NCBI GenBank assembly: GCA_963765105.1
Contig: CAVXUW010000002.1
Location: 186,001-250,000 of the forward strand
DNA: 64,000 bases
Direction: 5' to 3'
Origin: CALMEC01 sp963765105
Lineage (GTDB): Bacteria > Actinomycetota > Thermoleophilia > Miltoncostaeales > Miltoncostaeaceae
The translations under genes were made by a program, and so were the position numbers. Positions 42,957 to 49,823 of the stretch are shown here, piece after piece. Position 1 is the first letter of the stretch. Each line of letters starts with the position of its first letter. The notes under the pieces were generated by a model. The model saw nothing but the letters and a program-made list of their open reading frames with translations. It was not told where the DNA came from and did not search any database.

Positions 42957-43136
42957 CGCCGCGAACGCTACCCGGCAAATCAATCAGGAGGTGATTGAAA
43001 ATCTCAATGTCAACAAGAACTTGAGGTATTGCGGTCGCGCCGATTGAGGCACTCGGTATCGGGGATATGTCGGCGGAAGCTGCCACCGAGTAGCTATCCT
43101 CAAATCGTTGTTCGGCACCCTCAAGGAGCGTCCTGA

Positions 43137-43544
43137 ATGAGTGATCGTCCCATCCCCACCGATGCGGAATTGCGTGAACGGCTCACGCCCGAGCAGTACG
43201 CCATCACCCGGCAGGCCGGCACGGAGCGGGCATTCACGGGCGCCTACTGGGATAACCACGACGACGGCATGTACCGCTGCATCGTGTGCCACGAGCCGCT
43301 CTTTTCCAGCACGACGAAGTTCGAGTCGGGCAGCGGGTGGCCGAGCTTCTTCGCGCCCACTGCGGAGGGCGCGGTGGCGGAGCACAGCGACACCAGCCAC
43401 GGCATGGTCCGCACTGAGGTCACGTGCGCCCGGTGCGGCTCGCACCTGGGGCACCTGTTCCCGGATGGCCCCAACCCCACGGGCCTGCGCTACTGCATCA
43501 ACTCGGCGTCGCTCGACTTTGCCACCGATCCGGACGCCGCCTGA
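43137..43544 (+). CDS. msrB: peptide-methionine (R)-S-oxide reductase
   Basis: 135 residues, standard MsrB length. Zinc cysteines in RCIVCHEP and CARCGSHLGH, substrate pocket GSGWPSFFAP, catalytic Cys in RYCINSASL. Reduces methionine-R-sulfoxide in proteins. ATG 43137 has AAGGAG upstream. Divergent from metB. Confidence 0.95.
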   Translation: MSDRPIPTDAELRERLTPEQYAITRQAGTERAFTGAYWDNHDDGMYRCIVCHEPLFSSTTKFESGSGWPSFFAPTAEGAVAEHSDTSHGMVRTEVTCARCGSHLGHLFPDGPNPTGLRYCINSASLDFATDPDAA

Positions 43545-43637
43545 CGCTCAGCCGTTTTCTCACGTTCTCTCAGTGATCTCCCAGGCTTCGTCATTACCGT
43601 GAAACGGGACATCACGCGACGAATGGATGAGGACAGA

Positions 43638-44046
43638 ATGAGATCAGCCCGCACGTTCTTTGCGGTTGCCGCAGCGGTCGTGACTGTCGGAGGGCTCGCT
43701 GCATGCGGTGGGGACGAGAACACCTCCCAAGCCGCCGGGTCGACTTCGGTCGACACGACGGCGGTTGTGACGTCCGACACCGTTCCCGCGACGTCTTCGG
43801 CGCCCGACGCCAGCTCAGCAGCGTCGACCGGGAAGGTCTCGGCCAACGACGCCTCCGCGGAGGAAATCACCGCGGCACTGGGAGGCAGCGGGTGTTGAGA
43901 ACGCCGACAAGTGGACGCGTGAGGTGATGGAGTATCGGCCCTACCCGAGCGACGATCCGTCGCTGGCCGAGCTCCGAAAGGAACTGCTGAAGTACAATCC
44001 CAGCGACGAGCAGTTGGAACTCATCCTGGGTGCGCTGCAACCGTGA
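43638..44046 (+). pseudogene. small lipoprotein gene with one frameshift
   Basis: The frame from ATG 43638 gives a lipoprotein (RSARTFFAVAAAVVTVGG, lipobox LAAC) with a Ser/Thr/Ala tether and ends at TGA 43896. Skipping T43893 continues the protein as VENADKWTREVMEYRPYPSD and ELLKYNPSDEQLELILGAL, ending TGA 44046. The continuation is clearly protein-like and joins at the next gene's start (GTGA overlap). So an intact ~135-residue lipoprotein was interrupted by one extra base, either truly or by sequencing error. Function unknown; it pairs with the adjacent membrane protein. Confidence 0.7.
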
Positions 44047-45053
44047 TCGAACCCTCGGCGGCCGGGCCGGAGCGGTTTCTTCGCTCCGGCCTTCTTGCGA
44101 TCGCTGGCCTGGGCGTCATTGGCACGTTGCTTGAGCTGGCACTGGCTCGTCACTGGAGCGGGCCACTGCAAGTTCTTCCCTGGGTGGTGCTCATCGCATT
44201 GGGCGCCGCAACCCTGGCCCTCGTGCGCCGACCCGGGCCCGCGTCGCGGCGCGCGGCGCGCGCGGTTGCCACGCTCGCGTTCGCCTCGGGTCTTCTCGGC
44301 GTCTACAAACACGTTGAGGCCAATCACGAGGCTGGCCCACTCGATGCCGTTTACGGTGCCCGGTGGGACGCGATGAGTGGGCTCTCGCAGTGGTGGCACG
44401 CGCTCATCGAATCGGTGGGTCCATCTCCGTCATTCGCCCCCGGCGCGACGGCCCTGATCGGTCTGTGCCTTCTGGTCGCGACTCATGGCAGCGTTCCTGC
44501 AGCGGGAACGGCGGAGGACTCGGCCGAGCTCTCCGCGCGGTTCTCGTCCCCGACGCGGTTGAGTGAATTGGGCGATGTCGTTCCCCTCTCGTGTCCAGAC
44601 CCGACGCTGACCGAGGCGACGGGCCTTCTGCGGCGTTTGCGGGAAACCGACCGGGGACGTGTCGAAGAAGCAACCTACGATCCCCACAATCCCGGAGACG
44701 ACGACCGTTCCGGTGCGCCATGCCGAGATCGGGGCTCACACCTGGATCCAGCGGCAGTCGGCTCACGCGCACGACGGAACGGGGCTATCGCTCGCAATCA
44801 CACTGATGTGCGATCTGACCGAAGCGGTCGGCCCATCGTGCTGTTGCGACGCCGCGAGCCGCAGTGCGCCGTTGTCGGCTACTGGGTTATCCCGAGGGCC
44901 CATGGACGTCGTCCGATGCGTTTGAGCTGTGGAGAGCGAACTTTGCGTTCTGGTTGCCACACAGAACACACGGAGAGAACGGAACGCGGAGGGGGCGGGA
45001 ATCCACTCTTGACAGGGGCGACGCGGAGTATCTTGGTCGCGATCCGTTTCTGA
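44043..45053 (+). CDS. membrane protein; only the first ~155 residues look genuine
   Basis: GTG 44043 overlaps the lipoprotein stop (GTGA), so the two were translated together. Residues 1-155 contain four hydrophobic segments (LLAIAGLGVIGTLLELALA, VLPWVVLIALGAATLALV, AVATLAFASGLLGVYKH, ATALIGLCLLVAT). Between segments 3 and 4 lies YGARWDAMSGLSQWWHALIE. After about residue 155 (near 44510) the sequence turns Arg/Ser-rich, low in hydrophobic order and unlike a protein. The real stop has probably been lost by a frameshift or mutation there. Function unknown. Confidence 0.55.
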   Translation: MIEPSAAGPERFLRSGLLAIAGLGVIGTLLELALARHWSGPLQVLPWVVLIALGAATLALVRRPGPASRRAARAVATLAFASGLLGVYKHVEANHEAGPLDAVYGARWDAMSGLSQWWHALIESVGPSPSFAPGATALIGLCLLVATHGSVPAAGTAEDSAELSARFSSPTRLSELGDVVPLSCPDPTLTEATGLLRRLRETDRGRVEEATYDPHNPGDDDRSGAPCRDRGSHLDPAAVGSRARRNGAIARNHTDVRSDRSGRPIVLLRRREPQCAVVGYWVIPRAHGRRPMRLSCGERTLRSGCHTEHTERTERGGGGNPLLTGATRSILVAIRF

Positions 45054-45063
45054 GGGCCGGTGA
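44510..45063. other. stretch with no recognisable gene
   Basis: About 550 bp formally open in one frame but with no protein-like sequence in any frame on either strand that I can identify. A TTGACA at about 45008 could be part of a promoter, but nothing coherent follows on that strand. Confidence 0.4.
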
Positions 45064-46284
45064 CTACGTTGCGACCTGCCGCAGCCGGAACCCCAGCGAA
45101 CGAACGAGGTCATCACGCGCTTTGCCGCGCCACGGTGACCCGCCGTTTCGGATGTCGTCCACCATATCCACGGCGACGCTCATCGTGGTATCGAGTGCCG
45201 TTCGGGCGGCGCGTTCAGGAAGCCCCACGTGGCGTGCGTAGTCCAGGAGCCGTCGTCGCGTCACCCCTTCGCGCGTGCCACTGACCGAAAGCGCAAGCTC
45301 ATGGTCGTCGTACGGAATCGTCGACGGAATGTCGTAAACCGGCGCCACAACCATCTCTGGACGGGCTGTTCCGCCCTGCGTCGGTGAGCGACCCACCACG
45401 GAAAGGTTCTTCCCGTGGAGGTCGCCGTTGCCGGAAAGCCAGGCCCAAGCCACCTGGACAAACACCGAGCGGGTTGCGAGTGGCCGCGACGCACAGGCAT
45501 CTGCGATGGCCCGAGTCAGCTCTTCGGTCCGGATGCTGTATTTGTCGCCGGGGTGCAGCCCAAGTAGTTGCGTTGCATCCTCGACCGGTAGTCGCTGTAA
45601 CCCGTCGGGAGTCGGCATTCGGTCGAACCGAGTGATCAGCAGGCCGGGCGTGCCGGCGGCATCGGTGACGAGCTCCCAGTCCACGACCGGGATCGGAAGC
45701 CGAGCAGCATGGGTGAGGAAGAAGGCCTCGTTGAGCACCAGCTTCGGCAGCTCGGGTGGAGTCAATTTCAGAAGATGCGCGCGGCCCTCATGAAGAAGCG
45801 GCACAGTGATCATGCGACCCGAGACCTTGTCTTGTACACCCGCCAACACCGATGGGTCGCCCACTCCCTGGCCGGCGAGCAGATCTGCGAAGCGGATGCC
45901 ACGCCACTCATGCGCCGTGGTGGGCGCCGCGTGGGTCGGCAAAAGCTCGGGGGTTGATGTGACGGAGACATCCCCGACCGGGTCCTCTCCGACGCCAAGA
46001 AGCAGGCTCAGCTCGTCGTCGGCCGATACCTTTAGCTGCCGTCGCAACGCGGTAAGGCGTCGACCCTCCGGCAAAAGCGCGGCAAAGAAGGCGGGCACCG
46101 AGCGGCCCGGGGACACGAACGTCTCTTCCGTCAGCGGGAGGGTCGTCGCGATAGGGATCGTCGCAGCATCAAGGTAGTCCCGCGCATAGACGAACTCGGT
46201 GCCACGGTCGGTCCGGGTGAGCGTGGCCGCACGGCGTCCGTCTTTATGGACGTATGCGGTCGCCAGGTCGCGAACGTCGTCCAC
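45064..46284 (-). CDS. hipA: HipA-family serine/threonine kinase toxin
   Basis: 406 residues. HipA kinases of type II toxin-antitoxin modules phosphorylate translation factors (GltX in E. coli), causing growth arrest. Seen: N-terminal HipA_N (FVSPGRSVPAFFAALLPEGR), ATP/Mg motifs LPKLVLNEAFFLTHAA, catalytic SGNGDLHGKNLSVV (Asp and Asn) and APVYDIPSTIPYDD. Start GTG 46284 is one base after the hipB stop, the canonical antitoxin-first order. Target here unknown. Confidence 0.88.
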   Translation of the reverse strand: MDDVRDLATAYVHKDGRRAATLTRTDRGTEFVYARDYLDAATIPIATTLPLTEETFVSPGRSVPAFFAALLPEGRRLTALRRQLKVSADDELSLLLGVGEDPVGDVSVTSTPELLPTHAAPTTAHEWRGIRFADLLAGQGVGDPSVLAGVQDKVSGRMITVPLLHEGRAHLLKLTPPELPKLVLNEAFFLTHAARLPIPVVDWELVTDAAGTPGLLITRFDRMPTPDGLQRLPVEDATQLLGLHPGDKYSIRTEELTRAIADACASRPLATRSVFVQVAWAWLSGNGDLHGKNLSVVGRSPTQGGTARPEMVVAPVYDIPSTIPYDDHELALSVSGTREGVTRRRLLDYARHVGLPERAARTALDTTMSVAVDMVDDIRNGGSPWRGKARDDLVRSLGFRLRQVAT

Positions 46285-46285
46285 G

Positions 46286-46516
46286 TCATGTTCCTCGAAC
46301 TTCGAGACGAAGCTCGAGTCCGAGCGCCTCGAGCACTGATGTCACGTGGTCGAGCTGCACGGCGGGCTTGTCGTGTTCGAGCGCCCGGACGAATCGCTCG
46401 GATACCCCCGCCAGATCGGCGAGCTCCGCCTGCCGCAGCCCGAGCGCGATGCGTCGCTGTCGAATGATTGTTCCAAACACCTGTACCTCCGGCACGTTCG
46501 TTCCGATGATGTCCAT
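46286..46516 (-). CDS. hipB: HipB-type helix-turn-helix antitoxin
   Basis: 76-residue Cro/CI-type DNA-binding protein: RQRRIALGLRQAELADLAGV and SERFVRALEHDKPAVQLD helices, then LEALGLELRLEV. Neutralises HipA and represses the operon. Its 5' coding region contains one of three copies of a 14-bp dyad also found twice upstream. No strong ribosome site at ATG 46516; the transcript may be near-leaderless. Confidence 0.85.
   Translation of the reverse strand: MDIIGTNVPEVQVFGTIIRQRRIALGLRQAELADLAGVSERFVRALEHDKPAVQLDHVTSVLEALGLELRLEVRGT
46491..46504. promoter_or_regulatory. candidate HipB operator O3 (inside hipB)
   Basis: GGCACGTTCGTTCC, the reverse-complement form of the dyad at O1/O2 with one change. 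Located in hipB codons ~5-9. Confidence 0.4.
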
Positions 46517-46540
46517 CGTAGCAGTAAGACGAGTAATAAC

Positions 46541-46554
46541 GGTACGAACGTGCC
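46541..46554. promoter_or_regulatory. candidate HipB operator O1
   Basis: GGTACGAACGTGCC, an imperfect palindrome (GGYACG-WW-CGTRCC), 24 bp upstream of the hipB start where the promoter should be. Confidence 0.55.
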
Positions 46555-46590
46555 GATACCACGGTTTCAGGCGCCTCGCATCGTTTGATC

Positions 46591-46604
46591 GGTACGAACG
46601 TGCC
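46591..46604. promoter_or_regulatory. candidate HipB operator O2
   Basis: GGTACGAACGTGCC, identical to O1 and exactly 50 bp further upstream, close to five helical turns. Confidence 0.55.
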
Positions 46605-46650
46605 GCTTGCAGTGCCTATTGAGCGCTCGTCTGATGCCACGGGAGGAAAG

Positions 46651-46737
46651 CGGAGGGGGAGGGATTTGAACCCTCGAGGGGCGTGAACCCCTGACGGTTT
46701 TCAAGACCGTTGCATTCGACCGCTCTGCCACCCCTCC
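46651..46737 (-). tRNA. tRNA-Ser (anticodon TGA)
   Basis: 87-nt class II tRNA on the minus strand. Acceptor GGAGGGG/CCCCTCC with discriminator G; anticodon stem ACGGT/ACCGT with loop CTTGAAA (anticodon TGA); long variable arm (CAGGGGTTCACGCCCCT); T loop TTCGAAT. CCA not encoded. Confidence 0.95.
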
Positions 46738-46789
46738 GGGGGTCAACCTCGGTCTGCGTCGCGCCGATATCGTACGATAGTGATCGCGC

Positions 46790-46879
46790 GGAGAGGTGGC
46801 TGAGAGGCTGAAAGCGCCCGCCTGCTAAGTGGGTAACGGGGAATAACCTCGTTCGAGGGTTCGAATCCCTCCCTCTCCG
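46790..46879 (+). tRNA. tRNA-Ser (anticodon GCT)
   Basis: 90-nt class II tRNA. Acceptor GGAGAGG/CCTCTCC with discriminator G; anticodon stem CCCGC/GTGGG with loop CTGCTAA (anticodon GCT); long variable arm; T loop TTCGAAT. Divergent from tRNA-Ser(TGA), 52 bp away. Confidence 0.95.
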
Positions 46880-46927
46880 TTTGATTCACACACAATTGAA
46901 CCTGGCTCGATCCCCCCGCACGTCGAC

Positions 46928-47896
46928 GTGACCGACGGGGCGGAGGTACTAACCTGCGCGTTCCATCCGGGGCGCGCGACGCTCCTGTCGTGCACGCGCT
47001 GTGAGCGCCCGGCCTGCCCGGACTGCCTGGTTCAGGCCGCCGTAGGACGCCACTGCATCGGGTGCGTGAAGGAGCAGATCAAAGCGGGACCGGGCGTGGC
47101 CCGTGAGCTGACCGCCCATCAGCGCAGCCTTCGTCGCCCCGGGTTGGTCTTCTGGGGCCTTCTCGCCGCGTTCGTGGCCCTGTGTGTGGGCATCACGTTC
47201 ATCGACACCTCGACGCTCCCGGATGTCCCCGGGGCTTTGCGTGCAACGTCGTTCTTGTTGGTTGTTGTCGGGTGGATCGTGTCGCTGTGCCTTCACGAAT
47301 GGGCTCACGCGTACGTGGCCCACCGCACAGGTGACCACTCGGTCGTGGCCCGCGGGTACCTGACGCTCGATCCACGCAAGTACGCCGACCCCATCTTTTC
47401 CGTTGTGCTGCCCGTCGCGTTCCTGTTGCTTGGCGGCATCGGTCTGCCCGGCGGAGCGGTGTGGATCGACAAGGGCAACATCCGCTCCCACCACCATCGA
47501 TCGCTGGTGTCCCTCGCCGGGCCCATCGTCAACATCGTGTTCGGCATCGCGTGCTTCGGCGTCGTCAACCTCGGGCTGGTGGATTCCTCGATCGCGCTCA
47601 AGTCATCCCTCGCGTACCTCGGCTGGTTGGAGTTCGCCACCGCGGCGCTCAACCTGTTACCGGTGCCGGGCCTCGACGGCTATGGGGTGATCGAGCCGTA
47701 CCTGCCGTACAGCGTGCGCTCCGTCATCAACCCGTTCGCCAACTACGCCATCATGATTCTGCTTGTGCTGATGATCAGCGTGCCGAGCTTCGGCAGCTTT
47801 CTCTTTGACGCAGCGACCTGGGGAGTCGAGGCCATCGGCGGCGACATGGGCTTCGTCAGTGCCGGCCGGTTCATCGGCGATGTGCAGCTGCGCTGA
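46928..47896 (+). CDS. M50-family membrane metalloprotease with N-terminal zinc-binding region
   Basis: 322 residues. Residues ~8-48 form a B-box-like Cys/His cluster (CAFHPGRATLLSCTRCERPA, CPDCLVQAAVGRHCIGC). Then six TM segments with the site-2 protease active site CLHEWAHAYVAH (HExxH) in the second and the third-ligand motif NLLPVPGLDGYG near residue 240. Such enzymes cleave within membranes; the zinc-binding N terminus may recruit a partner. GTG 46928 starts 48 bp after tRNA-Ser. Substrate unknown. Confidence 0.85.
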   Translation: MTDGAEVLTCAFHPGRATLLSCTRCERPACPDCLVQAAVGRHCIGCVKEQIKAGPGVARELTAHQRSLRRPGLVFWGLLAAFVALCVGITFIDTSTLPDVPGALRATSFLLVVVGWIVSLCLHEWAHAYVAHRTGDHSVVARGYLTLDPRKYADPIFSVVLPVAFLLLGGIGLPGGAVWIDKGNIRSHHHRSLVSLAGPIVNIVFGIACFGVVNLGLVDSSIALKSSLAYLGWLEFATAALNLLPVPGLDGYGVIEPYLPYSVRSVINPFANYAIMILLVLMISVPSFGSFLFDAATWGVEAIGGDMGFVSAGRFIGDVQLR

Positions 47897-47911
47897 GTTC
47901 GCGCGCGCTGG

Positions 47912-48265
47912 CTAGCTGCGGCTGTCACGGACGCGCACCACGATGAGCGTGGTGGCGACCTGAACGCCGATGACGAGGGCGCCCATCATGAGAATTGCTG
48001 CTCCGCCGGTCCACCCGGCCATGTTGGCCACGGTGGCGCTGAGCGCAAAGCCGGCCGCCACGATGGCGGCGCGTTCACGGTGAGCAGGTTGCTCGAAAGG
48101 CAGTCGTCGGGAGCGCTCGGGCCGATTCGAAAGGGGGACGTTTCGGCGTCGACGGCGAAGGGGAAGCGCTATCGCGGCCGCAAGGGCCGATCCGAACGCG
48201 ATCCCGACAATGACTGCAAGTACAGCTTCCACTCTCTCTCCAAAGTTCGTGGATGTCTGCTTCAT
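47912..48265 (-). CDS. small membrane protein, unknown
   Basis: 117 residues. TM near residues 14-34 (VLAVIVGIAFGSALAAAIAL), a basic loop (LRRRRRNVPLSNRPERSRR), and two further hydrophobic stretches (AAIVAAGFALSATVANMAG and AILMMGALVIGVQVATTLIV). No family recognised. Convergent with the M50 protease. The start lacks a strong ribosome site. Confidence 0.55.
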   Translation of the reverse strand: MKQTSTNFGERVEAVLAVIVGIAFGSALAAAIALPLRRRRRNVPLSNRPERSRRLPFEQPAHRERAAIVAAGFALSATVANMAGWTGGAAILMMGALVIGVQVATTLIVVRVRDSRS

Positions 48266-48351
48266 CGTCAGGTTGGCAGCCCACCTTTAGCCCCCGGTAG
48301 CGGTTGTGTGAAGGATGGGAAAAGTGACGATTCTGGTACCCTGCCTGGGTT

Positions 48352-48425
48352 GCGCCAGTAGCTCAGTCGGATAGAGCGTCGGTCTACGAAACCGAAGGTC
48401 ACAGGTTCGAATCCTGTCTGGCGCG
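48352..48425 (+). tRNA. tRNA-Arg (anticodon ACG), integration target
   Basis: 74 nt. Acceptor GCGCCAG/CTGGCGC, discriminator G; anticodon stem TCGGT/ACCGA with loop CTACGAA (anticodon ACG); T loop TTCGAAT. Its 3' 42 bp (from the anticodon loop) recur downstream at 49435 and 54058, so it has served as an attachment site. Confidence 0.95.
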
Positions 48426-48426
48426 T
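48384..48426 (+). repeat. att core in tRNA-Arg (left end)
   Basis: 43-bp direct repeat unit from CTACGAAACCGAAGG in the anticodon loop through GGTTCGAATCCTGTC to TGGCGCGT. Identical at 49435-49477; one mismatch at 54058-54100. Confidence 0.85.
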
Positions 48427-48658
48427 CCATCGAAGCCCCTGCACCAGCGGGGGTTTCGTCGTTTCGGGGGGCGGTCGAGACGGGCCGATCAGGGCTCCAT
48501 CCCTTGTTTGATCCCTTGCGGTGCATGGTTGCGGTCATCGTAGGCCCTCGGCTCGGGTGTCCCGATCGAGCGTTTCGGGTTCGGTGTCGGGCGCCCTCGA
48601 GCCAACCGGGATCACGTAGGGCGGGGTAGTCATCGAGGCGGATAGAGGTCATGGTCAT
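48427..48658 (-). pseudogene. truncated phage-type gene remnant
   Basis: ATG 48658 overlaps the stop of the upstream phage-type gene (ATGA), as in a phage operon, and begins MTMTSIRLDDYPALRDPGWL. After ~40 residues the sequence loses protein character and runs into the tRNA-Arg antisense. I read it as a gene cut off by the recombination at att. Confidence 0.3.
48436..48456 (+). terminator. intrinsic terminator after tRNA-Arg
   Basis: CCCCTGC/GCGGGGG stem (one T-G pair), loop ACCA, then TTTCGTCGTTT. 10 bp after the att core. Confidence 0.65.
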
Positions 48659-49230
48659 GCTGCGTTCCTTTCAGTGAGTGCCGCGGGTGCGGCGGGTTGT
48701 GTGTCGCCACGGAGGTCCCGGGCGACGGCCTGTCTGAGCGCGTCCTGCTGGGCGAGGGTGAGACCGGCGGCGGGATCGGTGATGATCCGGCGAACGGCGG
48801 TCGCGACCTTCGCGGCGGTTTCTGAGTAGACCCGCCGGGCTATGAGTTCCGCGCCGACGGTGACGGAGACTCGGGCGAGTCGCGCGGCCCGGTCCCGCTC
48901 CGCCCCGTAAAGCTCGACGAGCGCTTGCCCGTCGGGGGTGGCGACGTCCACACCGGCTGCGACACGGTGACGTAACGCTTCGACGTTCCCCGCGGCCTCG
49001 GCGGAGAGGGCAAGGACGAGTTCCACCGGGTCGACCGCCGGGATCGGCTCGACACCGAGGCGAAGGAGTTCCCGCCGGGCGCGTTGCCGGGCAGCGTGTT
49101 TACGGCCACCGGGGGACGCGCCGCCATGGAACTTGCAGTTCCCGATCCCCTTGTGGTCGGTGCCGAACCCCGCCGGTTGACGGCACCGTGATCCGTCGGC
49201 TTTCCGTGCCCCGCACGCAGGCGCGCTCAT
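48655..49230 (-). CDS. phage-type zinc-motif protein (terminase small subunit-like)
   Basis: 191 residues. N-terminal Cys/His cluster CGARKADGSRCRQPAGFGTD followed by GNCKFHGG, typical of a family found near phage terminases and other prophage genes, then a helical, Ala/Arg/Val-rich body (ALVELYGAERDRAARLARV). Start ATG 49230. It lies in the 1.05-kb segment between two att copies, supporting prophage origin. DNA-recognition role is inferred. Confidence 0.65.
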   Translation of the reverse strand: MSAPACGARKADGSRCRQPAGFGTDHKGIGNCKFHGGASPGGRKHAARQRARRELLRLGVEPIPAVDPVELVLALSAEAAGNVEALRHRVAAGVDVATPDGQALVELYGAERDRAARLARVSVTVGAELIARRVYSETAAKVATAVRRIITDPAAGLTLAQQDALRQAVARDLRGDTQPAAPAALTERNAA

Positions 49231-49434
49231 GAGTCCCCCCGCCAGGCCGCCGTCATGAGTCCCGGCCGGTCTGATCCCTCATATGATCCCTTACGACCCC
49301 GGATTTCCGGTGCCCTGGACGTACCTCGACGCACTTCACTCGGTGAAGCGGCTTCGGTGTGATCCCTTTCGGGGCCCGTGTTTACGGGGTTTTCGGGTGC
49401 CTGGCGGCGGCGGCGCTTGGTGGCGTTTGTGGTC

Positions 49435-49477
49435 CTACGAAACCGAAGGTCACAGGTTCGAATCCTGTCTGGCGCGT
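49435..49477 (+). repeat. att core, internal copy
   Basis: Identical over 43 bp to 48384-48426 (3' end of tRNA-Arg); no 5' half of the tRNA is present. Followed by its own terminator at 49487. Confidence 0.9.
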
Positions 49478-49486
49478 GAAGGAAAG

Positions 49487-49506
49487 CCTCGCTAAGGCGG
49501 GGTTTT
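49487..49506 (+). terminator. intrinsic terminator after internal att copy
   Basis: CCTCGC/GCGGGG stem, loop TAAG, then TTTTCTCGTT. Same position relative to att as the one after tRNA-Arg, different sequence. Confidence 0.6.
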
Positions 49507-49723
49507 CTCGTTGAGCGCGCCGCTACCGTGATGGCGACGGAGACGGTTTGAAGAGAGCCGACGTGATCCTCTCGGGAGTCGCAGCGGTCGGCAGGTGCTC
49601 GAGTCGACTGTCGGGGACCGAGCGCGCCGAGCGCGCGCCGCCGGGATCGCATAGGGCTGCAGGCCGCGGCCAAGCAGCTGCTGACCTCGCAGGGCTGGCC
49701 GCGCTGGGCGCGCGCGCGTTCGC

Positions 49724-49742
49724 TCGAATGCTGTCTGGCGCG
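49724..49742 (+). repeat. degenerate att trace
   Basis: TCGAATGCTGTCTGGCGCG differs from the tRNA-Arg end by one base over 19 bp. The sequence upstream of it is not tRNA-like. It is followed by a GCCC/GGGC hairpin (49750-49766) and CCTTGCTTTG. Confidence 0.55.
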
Positions 49743-49823
49743 CCGAAAAGCCCTGGCAATACGGGCCCTTGCTTTGTGGCGGCCCCGCTCAGACCCGAGA
49801 CCCGACCGTCGTCGGGCCAATCG

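Larger units (their letters stand above)
49231..49823. other. att-rich stretch without genes
   Basis: 593 bp holding the second att copy (49435-49477) with a terminator, a degenerate att trace (49724-49742) with a hairpin, and no credible gene. Minus-strand open frames here include the antisense of the tRNA T arm and are artefacts. Confidence 0.6.

Noticed and set aside
43890..43898. Programmed +1 frameshifting at the lipoprotein TGA, as in prfB
   Set aside because: The slip would need the tRNA on TGT to re-pair with GTT, which is unfavourable, and no upstream Shine-Dalgarno-like stimulator is in place; a plain one-base insertion is simpler.
48287..48460. Protein-like string DRIRTCDLRFRR on the minus strand at 48.4, 49.4 and 54.1 kb
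   Set aside because: A known annotation artefact: the antisense translation of the tRNA-Arg T arm and anticodon region. It only reports the att copies.
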